Assembly (NCBI RefSeq): GCF_008312835.1
Contig: NZ_VSKS01000009.1
Coordinates: 1 to 64,000, forward strand
Direction: 5' to 3'
DNA from: Streptomyces marokkonensis
GTDB lineage: Bacteria; Actinomycetota; Actinomycetes; Streptomycetales; Streptomycetaceae
Length of the DNA: 64,000 nucleotides
In this document: positions 50,897-57,244 of the stretch, in pieces
How the letters are laid out: each line of letters starts with the position of its first letter
Position numbering within the stretch: position 1 is the first letter of the stretch
Program-made: the position numbers and the translations under genes
The notes under the pieces: model-generated
What the model was told of the DNA's origin: nothing
What the model saw: only the letters and a program-made list of their open reading frames with translations
The model's database searches: none

Positions 50897-53091
50897 CAGA
50901 CGGGCTTCCCGTACTGGATGCCGCGCCCGTTGGTGGCGAGGTAGACGCGGCCGTACACCCGCGGGTCGCCGGTGACGGTCTCGCCGGTCCAGCCCCACTG
51001 GTGGTCGTCGTCGTTGATCCGCACCCAGGTCCCGGCCTCGTCGTCGGAGCGGTACACCGCGGTGATCGCCCCGGTGGAGCCGACCTGGTAGAGGGCCGGG
51101 TAGCCGGCGCCCTCGGCTGCCTTGCCGAAGCCGAGGGTGTACGAGGCCCGGCAGCTCTCGACCCGGCTGAAGTGCGCGCCGCCGTCGGTGGAGCGGTACA
51201 GCCCGTTCCCCTTGGCGCTCAGCCAGAGGTCACCGGTGCGGCCGGGGGCCGCGGCCAGCTTGAACTGGCTGTCCCCCGAGGGCAGCCCGGTCGCACGGAC
51301 GGTGAAGGAGCGGCCGCCGTCGGTGCTGGCGAGCAGCGTTCCCGTGCCGGTGTCGTACGCGTAGAAGCGCGTCGGGTCGGCCGGGTCGGCGACGGGCGTG
51401 GCGCCCTCGGGGAAGGAGGGGACCCGGGACCAGGTGGTGCCGTTGTCCGCGGAGCGGTACGCCGGGTGCCCGGTGCCGTCCCAGTGCACGAAGGACCACA
51501 GCAGCACGCTGCCGTCGGCGTTGGTGGCGATCGGCCCCGGCGCGTCCCTGGCGATGTCGGGCTGGGCCGCGAAGGGCGCCCAGGTCCGCCCGCCGTCGTG
51601 GGAGTGGGCGCCGTTGCGTTGGTCGCCCCAGCCCGTCCGGACGACGTACGCCGGTCTGCGCGCCGCCTGCGCGAGTCCCGTCGCCGACCCGGTCACGGGG
51701 TTCGTGGCCATGCCGTGCGCCGGGGACGACGTGAGCCGCTCGTGGTACATCACGCCGATGTCCCGGGACCCGCTGATCAGGTGCGCCCTCCCGGCCGGGG
51801 GCGAGACCAGCTGGGTCACGGACGCCTCCTCCAGGCCGCGGACCCGCGGGGTCCAGTGCTTCAGGTCACGGGTGCCGTAGAGGGTGGCGCCGGTGCCGTA
51901 CACGAGGTGCCGCGAGTCGAAGGGGTCGAGGGCGAGCGCCTGGATCCACCAGCCGAACTTGGGCCTGTTCTCACCCCAGTTGAGGTACGGGGTCTCGGAC
52001 ACGTCGAGCACGGCGGAGTCCTTCAGCGACCGCCAGCTGCGTCCGCCGTCGGTGGACCGGTACAGCGTGTCGACCTCGGCCCAGCGGTTGTTGGTGGAGA
52101 CGACGACGGTGCCGGGACGGCGGGCGTCGACGGCGACCCCGCCGTACCCGAAGGTGTCGGCGCCGCCTTCGCCGGTGGTCCCGCCCGGCCTCACCGGCGT
52201 GACCTCGGTCCACTCGCCGCCGCCGGTGCGCAGCCTGTGCACGCTGCCGTCGGACTGGCCGTTCGGGCCGGGTCCGTCGGCGTACGTCACGTACAGCTCG
52301 CGGGTGTGCCGGTCGTACGCGGCGCGCACCGGCACGCGCGCCGCGGTGCCGGACGGCTGCCCGGGGACCGCTTCCCAGGTGGTGCCGTCGGACGTGCGGA
52401 ACAGGTTCGCGTCACCGCCGTCGCCCCAGCCGGCGTAGACGGCGCGCCCGGCGGCCACAAGGAGGGTGACGCCCTGGCCGGTGGCGGACGGGACGGCCGG
52501 GAATCCGCTCGCCGGGGCCCAGGTCGCGCCCCGGTCGGTGGACTTGAGCAGCCCGTCGTGCCGGGTGCCCAGCCACAGGGTGTCGCCGTCCCGCGGGTCG
52601 ACGAGCAGCCGCTCGCCGGTGCCCCGGCCGTCCTCGTTGGCACCCAGCTTCACCGTGAGGTCGGTGCGCTGCCAGGTGGCGCCGCGGTCGTCCGAGCGCA
52701 GGACCGCGCCGCTGCCCGCCCATGCCTGGGCGTAGGTGCCGCAGGCGAGGTAGAGCCGGTCCGGGTGGGCGGGGTCGACGGCCATCGCCTCGACACCGAG
52801 CAGGTTCCAGTCGTCCCACCCGATGTGGTCCAGCAAGGGGATCCACCGGTCGGTCCGGTCGTCCCAGCGGTAGGCGCCGCCGATGTCGGTGCGGGCGTAG
52901 GCGAGCCCGCGCTCGCGGGGGTGGAACAGCACGCCGGTGATGAACCCGGTCCCGCCGATGACGACGTTGCGCCAGCGGTAGGCGGGGGAGCCGGCGGCCC
53001 GGGCCCGCCCGGCGAGGGCGGGAACACCGGCGGCGGCGACGGCCGCGGCTCCGGCGAGAACGGCACGCCGGCCGACGGAGGACACGAACAT
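50896..53091 (-). CDS. Secreted GH74 xyloglucanase
   Basis: This 731-residue enzyme has a Tat-type signal (VGRRAVLAGAAAVAAAGVPALAGRARA) and a tandem seven-bladed propeller GH74 fold. Repeats such as RSDDRGATW, KSTDRGATW and RSTDGGRSW mark the blades. The catalytic aspartates fit ARTDIGGAYRWDD (Asp69) and WIQALALDPFDSRH. GH74 enzymes cut the glucan backbone of xyloglucan in endo or chain-end mode. No C-terminal CBM is present. It follows the importer genes by 70 bp and begins the run GH74-GH42-GH95-GH12. It is the strongest single pointer to xyloglucan as substrate. Confidence 0.94.
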   Translation of the reverse strand: MFVSSVGRRAVLAGAAAVAAAGVPALAGRARAAGSPAYRWRNVVIGGTGFITGVLFHPRERGLAYARTDIGGAYRWDDRTDRWIPLLDHIGWDDWNLLGVEAMAVDPAHPDRLYLACGTYAQAWAGSGAVLRSDDRGATWQRTDLTVKLGANEDGRGTGERLLVDPRDGDTLWLGTRHDGLLKSTDRGATWAPASGFPAVPSATGQGVTLLVAAGRAVYAGWGDGGDANLFRTSDGTTWEAVPGQPSGTAARVPVRAAYDRHTRELYVTYADGPGPNGQSDGSVHRLRTGGGEWTEVTPVRPGGTTGEGGADTFGYGGVAVDARRPGTVVVSTNNRWAEVDTLYRSTDGGRSWRSLKDSAVLDVSETPYLNWGENRPKFGWWIQALALDPFDSRHLVYGTGATLYGTRDLKHWTPRVRGLEEASVTQLVSPPAGRAHLISGSRDIGVMYHERLTSSPAHGMATNPVTGSATGLAQAARRPAYVVRTGWGDQRNGAHSHDGGRTWAPFAAQPDIARDAPGPIATNADGSVLLWSFVHWDGTGHPAYRSADNGTTWSRVPSFPEGATPVADPADPTRFYAYDTGTGTLLASTDGGRSFTVRATGLPSGDSQFKLAAAPGRTGDLWLSAKGNGLYRSTDGGAHFSRVESCRASYTLGFGKAAEGAGYPALYQVGSTGAITAVYRSDDEAGTWVRINDDDHQWGWTGETVTGDPRVYGRVYLATNGRGIQYGKPV

Positions 53092-53161
53092 GACAGAGGA
53101 CCTCGTAACGGGGGTGAGCGGAGAAACCTCACGGGCGCGGGGCTCGGGGCGTGCACGGGCG

Positions 53162-54121
53162 CTAGCCCTTCACGGCCCCCGTGAGCATCCCCTTCTTGAA
53201 GTGCTTCTGGACAAAGGGCGACAGCACGGCCACCGGCAGCAACGCCAGCACCATCACCGCCATCTGGATGGCCAGCGGCGACAGTTGCCCCGTGTTGATC
53301 TGCGCGGACAACCCCACCGGGCGTTCCTGCTTCTGCACGAGCTGGATCATCACGTTCTGCAGCGGCATCATGTCCTGGTCCGTCAGGTAGATCGACGCGT
53401 TGAACCAGGCGCTCCAGTACCCCACCGCGTAGAACAGCGAGATCACCGCGATGACCGCCCGGGACAGGGGCATCACGATCCGGAACAGGATCCGCCAGTC
53501 ACCGGCCCCGTCGATGCGCGCGCTGTCGACGAGTTCCTGGGAGATGTTCATGAAGAACGCGCGCAGCACCAGGATGTTGAAGACGCTCACCGCGCTGGGC
53601 AGGATCAGCGCGAGGTAGGTGTCGGTCAGGCCGAGCGCCTGCACCAGCAGATACGTCGGAATCAGCCCCGCGCCGAAGAACATCGTCGCCAGCAGGGTCA
53701 TCAGGATCCAGCGGTGCCCCAGCGATCCGCTCCGCGAGAGACCGTAGGCGCACAGCACCGACACGGCCATGCTGAACAGCGTGCCGACGACGGTGACGCC
53801 GATGCTGACCAGGGTGGCGCGCTGCACCTGGCCGCCGGTGAGGAGTTCCTGGTAGGCGACGAAGGTGACGCTCTTGGGGATCACCACAAGACCGCCCGCC
53901 TCGTCGATGGTCTGCTTGGTCTGGAGACTGGTGACGACGACGATCCACAGCGGGAAGAGGATGCCGAGGCAGGCCAGGCCCAGGGCGAGGCCCTTGCCCG
54001 CCTGTCCGGCCCTGGACGGCTCCTCCTCCCAGGCGGGGCGCGGCGGCGCGGCCCAGGGGCTCGGCTTCCTCGCCTTCCGCGTCGGCCGTCGACCTGCCGG
54101 TGTCCCGAGGACGGTGGTCAC
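53162..54121 (-). CDS. Sugar ABC transporter permease (LplC type)
   Basis: This 319-residue membrane protein belongs to the carbohydrate importer permeases close to LplC. It has about six transmembrane helices and the EAA-like cytoplasmic loop ISQELVDSARIDGAGDWRILFRIVMPLSRAVIAVI. The N-terminal 40 residues are proline- and arginine-rich and cytoplasmic. The start is GTG 54121, overlapping the stop of the partner permease (GTGA). An in-frame ATG upstream is a shadow of that gene. With the partner and the lipoprotein it forms an importer that lacks its own ATPase here. Confidence 0.94.
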   Translation of the reverse strand: MTTVLGTPAGRRPTRKARKPSPWAAPPRPAWEEEPSRAGQAGKGLALGLACLGILFPLWIVVVTSLQTKQTIDEAGGLVVIPKSVTFVAYQELLTGGQVQRATLVSIGVTVVGTLFSMAVSVLCAYGLSRSGSLGHRWILMTLLATMFFGAGLIPTYLLVQALGLTDTYLALILPSAVSVFNILVLRAFFMNISQELVDSARIDGAGDWRILFRIVMPLSRAVIAVISLFYAVGYWSAWFNASIYLTDQDMMPLQNVMIQLVQKQERPVGLSAQINTGQLSPLAIQMAVMVLALLPVAVLSPFVQKHFKKGMLTGAVKG

Positions 54122-55173
54122 TTCTTGTACACCCCCTGCTCGCCCATGAGGTGGGCCACCCTGTTGGCGGCCAGCACAAGGCCGAGGCCCACCACACCCT
54201 TGACGAGGCCCGCGGCGGCCGCGTAGCTGAAGTCCTGGTTGCGGATGCCGTTCCACCACACGTAGGTGTCGAGGACCTCGGACGCGTCGACACCCACCGC
54301 TTGTCGTTGCAGCAGCAGTTGTTCGAAGCCGACGGTGAGGGCGTCACCGACGCGCAGCACCAGCAGCAGGGCGATCACCGGGCGCAGTGCGGGCAGCGTG
54401 ATGTGCCACATGCGCCGCCAGCGTCCGGCGCCGTCCATGGCGGCGGCCTCGTACAGGTCGTTGGAGACCGACGAGAGCGCGGCGAGGAAGACGATGATGC
54501 CCCAGCCGGCGTCCTTCCAGATGGTCTCCGCCGTCACCAGGTACTTGAAGAGCTCCGGGTCGGTCATCAGGTCGAAGCCCTCGTATCCGTGCCGGCGGAG
54601 GGTCTGCGCGATGATGCCCGCGCCGCCGAAGATCTGCATGAAGACGGTGACGACGAGGACCCAGGAGAAGAAGTGCGGGAGGTACATGACCGCCTGGGCG
54701 ACCGCCCGCACCCGGGGCCGGACCACGCTGTTGATGAGCAGCGCGAGCAGGATCGGGATCGGGAAGTAGAGCACCAGCTGGAGGAAGAACAGGACGAAGG
54801 TGTTCCGCACCGCGTGCCAGAACGCCGAGTCGGCGAAGATCCGCTCGAACTGCTCGAAGCCGATCCACGGGCTCTCGAGGATGGCGACGAAGCCGTTCTC
54901 GCTGAGATACGGGTCGTAGTCCTGGAAGGCGACCACGTTGCCGAGGATCGGTATGTAGTTGAAGACCACGATCAGCAGCAGGGCCGGCACGGTCATCAGG
55001 ATCAGCGTGCGGTCACGCCGGAACCTGATCCGCGGACTCAGCCGGCCCGGAGCCTTCCCGGGCCTGCCGGAGTCCCCGCCCTTCCCGGGACCGGCGGCGT
55101 CACCGCCGCCCTCCGGGGGCTTCTCGGGTGTCTGTGCCCCGGTCGTGTCCCGGGGCACCGTGCTGTGCGACAC
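54118..55173 (-). CDS. Sugar ABC transporter permease (LplB type)
   Basis: This 351-residue permease has a Gly/Pro-rich N-terminal tail of about 50 residues, six transmembrane helices and the typical loop SNDLYEAAAMDGAGRWRRMWHITLPALRPVIALLL. The segment VAFQDYDPYLSENGF is typical of the LplB/YtcP subgroup, which imports complex oligosaccharides. Start GTG 55173 has AAGGAGAAGG upstream. It follows the binding-protein gene by 26 bp and overlaps the second permease. A shared MsiK-like ATPase, encoded elsewhere in Streptomyces, would power it. Confidence 0.94.
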   Translation of the reverse strand: MSHSTVPRDTTGAQTPEKPPEGGGDAAGPGKGGDSGRPGKAPGRLSPRIRFRRDRTLILMTVPALLLIVVFNYIPILGNVVAFQDYDPYLSENGFVAILESPWIGFEQFERIFADSAFWHAVRNTFVLFFLQLVLYFPIPILLALLINSVVRPRVRAVAQAVMYLPHFFSWVLVVTVFMQIFGGAGIIAQTLRRHGYEGFDLMTDPELFKYLVTAETIWKDAGWGIIVFLAALSSVSNDLYEAAAMDGAGRWRRMWHITLPALRPVIALLLVLRVGDALTVGFEQLLLQRQAVGVDASEVLDTYVWWNGIRNQDFSYAAAAGLVKGVVGLGLVLAANRVAHLMGEQGVYKK

Positions 55174-55199
55174 GGCCTTCTCCTTGCGTCAGCCCCGGG

Positions 55200-56885
55200 T
55201 CACTTCGCCGAGCCGTTGTCGTCGAGCAGCTTCCTGTACCAGTCGCGCAGTCCGTCGCCGCCCCTGCTCTTCCAGTCGGACACGGCCTGCTGCACGTCGC
55301 TGATCTTCTTGCGGCCGCGCACCACGTCGTCCTCGAGCTGCTCGAAGTCGTCGGCGAGGTTGGACCAGCGGTTGGGCTCGGTGACGGTGAGACCGAAGAA
55401 GGAGGACTTCCTGGTGAAGGCGCCCATGCGCTGCTGCCACTCGACCATCCCCTTCGTGACCTCCGGGAGGTCGGGGTAGGCGATGTAGGGGGCCGGGTTG
55501 CCGGTGTAGTCGTAGGCGCCGTTGACCTCGTTGACGCCCTGCTGGGTCTTGACCGGCAGACCGTCCTCGAACTCGTAGTCGGTGCCCTCGACGCCGTAGG
55601 CGGTGAGCATGAACTCCTTGGTGCCGTAGGGAGCGGCGCAGAAGTTGCAGAGGGCGAGGAAGTCCTTGATCTGCTGCTCGGTCGCCTTCTTGGAGACGAA
55701 CGTGAAGATGTTGGCCGGCTGGACCGCCCACAGCGTCGGGTCGCCGCCGTCGGGGCCGAAGATGTCGAACGCCTCCATCTCGAAGTCGGCGTTCTGCGTG
55801 CGCTGTTCGGCGGTCTTGCCCCACCAGTCGGAGATGTTCTGGTTGTAGACCAGCACCTCGCCGGCGGTGAAGCGGTTGCCCGCGTTGCCGCCCGCCTTGC
55901 CCTGGACCGCGTCGGGGTGGACCACCTCGGCGGCGTAGAGCTTGCGGGTCCACTCCAGGGCCTCGAGGTACTGCTCGGTCTCGACGCGGTTGACCAGCTT
56001 GTCGCCCTCCAGGTTCCACCAGAGCGCCTTGTCGCTGCCGGAGAGGACGCCGAAGATGTTGAACGCCGTCCACTTCATGTCGTCGCAGGCCCACAGCTTG
56101 GACTTGGCGTCGGTGGCCTCCTTGGCCCAGGACAGGAACGCGTCGGGGCTCTTCGGGACGTCGTAGCCCTTCTTGGCGAAGAGGTCCTTGCGGTACAGGG
56201 GCGCGATGTCGGTGACGTACGGGGCGGGCATCGGGACGCCCCGGAGCTGTCCGCCGAAGATGCCGCGCTGCCAGGCCTCGGTGGGGACGGCCGCGAGGTT
56301 GGGGTAGGCCTTGACCTTGTCACCGGCGAGGTAGGGGCCGAGGTCGGCGAACTTGGCGTTGACGGCGCTGGGGATGCGGCCCATCAGGTTCCAGCCGGGG
56401 ACCACCACGACGTCCGGGATGTCGCTGGAGGCGAGGACCGCGCCGAGCTTCTGGTCGTAGGTGACGCCGTCCTGGTTCTGCCAGGTGACCTGGACGCCCG
56501 CGGCCTTGTTCATCGCCGTGTAGTACGGGTTGTCGCCCTTGGGCGGGGTGCCCCAGAACGGGGACATGATCTTCAGCTTGCCGCCGCTGCCCAGCGTCTT
56601 CGGCACCGAGGTCTTCAGCTCGGCCGTCGGTATCGCCTTGGTGAAGCCGGCCGCCGATCCGTTCTTCGCCGGGATGTCCGGGGTGACGACGCCCGACGCC
56701 ACGAACGCCGGGAGGAGCTTCTCGGCGTCCTTGCCGGAGGTGGTGCCCTCCTTGCGGCCCTCCTGCTCACCTCCGCAGGCGGCGAGCAGCGGAATCCCTC
56801 CGGCCACCGCCGCGGTGGCGACCGCGGTGGAGGCGAGGAAGCTTCTCCGGCTGGGTCCGGAGGAGTGGGAGGCGTTCGGCGTCAT
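55200..56885 (-). CDS. Tat-exported sugar-binding lipoprotein of ABC importer
   Basis: This 561-residue solute-binding protein has a twin-arginine signal (SRRSFLAST) that ends in a lipobox (LLAACGG), so it is a Tat lipoprotein. The mature part has the two-lobe fold of large LplA-like oligosaccharide binding proteins, with FWGTPPKGDNPYY, AVLASSDIPDVVV and YRKDLFAKKGYDVPKSPDAFLSWAK. The ATG at 56885 has GAAGGG upstream. A promoter and LacI operator lie 130-180 bp upstream. It is the first gene of the leftward importer-glycosidase operon and likely binds xyloglucan oligosaccharides, by context. Confidence 0.94.
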   Translation of the reverse strand: MTPNASHSSGPSRRSFLASTAVATAAVAGGIPLLAACGGEQEGRKEGTTSGKDAEKLLPAFVASGVVTPDIPAKNGSAAGFTKAIPTAELKTSVPKTLGSGGKLKIMSPFWGTPPKGDNPYYTAMNKAAGVQVTWQNQDGVTYDQKLGAVLASSDIPDVVVVPGWNLMGRIPSAVNAKFADLGPYLAGDKVKAYPNLAAVPTEAWQRGIFGGQLRGVPMPAPYVTDIAPLYRKDLFAKKGYDVPKSPDAFLSWAKEATDAKSKLWACDDMKWTAFNIFGVLSGSDKALWWNLEGDKLVNRVETEQYLEALEWTRKLYAAEVVHPDAVQGKAGGNAGNRFTAGEVLVYNQNISDWWGKTAEQRTQNADFEMEAFDIFGPDGGDPTLWAVQPANIFTFVSKKATEQQIKDFLALCNFCAAPYGTKEFMLTAYGVEGTDYEFEDGLPVKTQQGVNEVNGAYDYTGNPAPYIAYPDLPEVTKGMVEWQQRMGAFTRKSSFFGLTVTEPNRWSNLADDFEQLEDDVVRGRKKISDVQQAVSDWKSRGGDGLRDWYRKLLDDNGSAK

Positions 56886-57013
56886 TGCGTCAACCCTTCA
56901 TGGCGCACCAGGACACCCGGCAGGTGGCCGTCGGCTGCGGTGTCTTCAGTGGAACTGGCTGAGCCGAAGCGGTCGTCCGGCGTCGGCTGTGCCGCAGAGG
57001 GCGGACCTCGCTG

Positions 57014-57027
57014 TCGAAGCGCTTCGA
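57014..57027. promoter_or_regulatory. LacI-type operator at importer promoter
   Basis: TCGAAGCGCTTCGA, identical to the core of O1, lies just downstream of the importer promoter, around the expected start of transcription. Confidence 0.8.
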
Positions 57028-57037
57028 TGTTGCTGCG

Positions 57038-57066
57038 AGGTTAAGTGAACACCCAGGGGCACACAA
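57038..57066 (-). promoter_or_regulatory. Promoter of importer-glycosidase operon
   Basis: On the minus strand TTGTGT (57066-57061) and TAACCT (57043-57038) are separated by 17 bp. The operator begins 10 bp further on, so a bound repressor would block the start site. Confidence 0.6.
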
Positions 57067-57165
57067 GGGTCACTTCCAAGATTCCTCGGTTACCTGCGCC
57101 GGCCTGAGGCGGGTGCAGCATCCATGGTGCGGCGGAGAAGCGTCCGACCGATGCGCACGGATCCC

Positions 57166-57195
57166 TTGACACCCACCCCTGCCTCGAATGAGCAT
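57166..57195 (+). promoter_or_regulatory. Promoter of GH3 gene
   Basis: A perfect TTGACA box (57166-57171) is followed after 17-18 bp by TGAGCA/GAGCAT (57189-57195), a weak -10. The operator starts at 57195, overlapping the -10/+1 region. Confidence 0.55.
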
Positions 57196-57208
57196 CGAAG
57201 CGCTTCGA
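57195..57208. promoter_or_regulatory. LacI-type operator at GH3 promoter
   Basis: TCGAAGCGCTTCGA again, 36 bp before the GH3 start codon and 168 bp from the importer operator. The two sites could be bridged by one tetramer or act singly. Confidence 0.8.
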
Positions 57209-57244
57209 AAGCGCCTCGCCGCTCCATCCCGAGGGGAACCCGAC

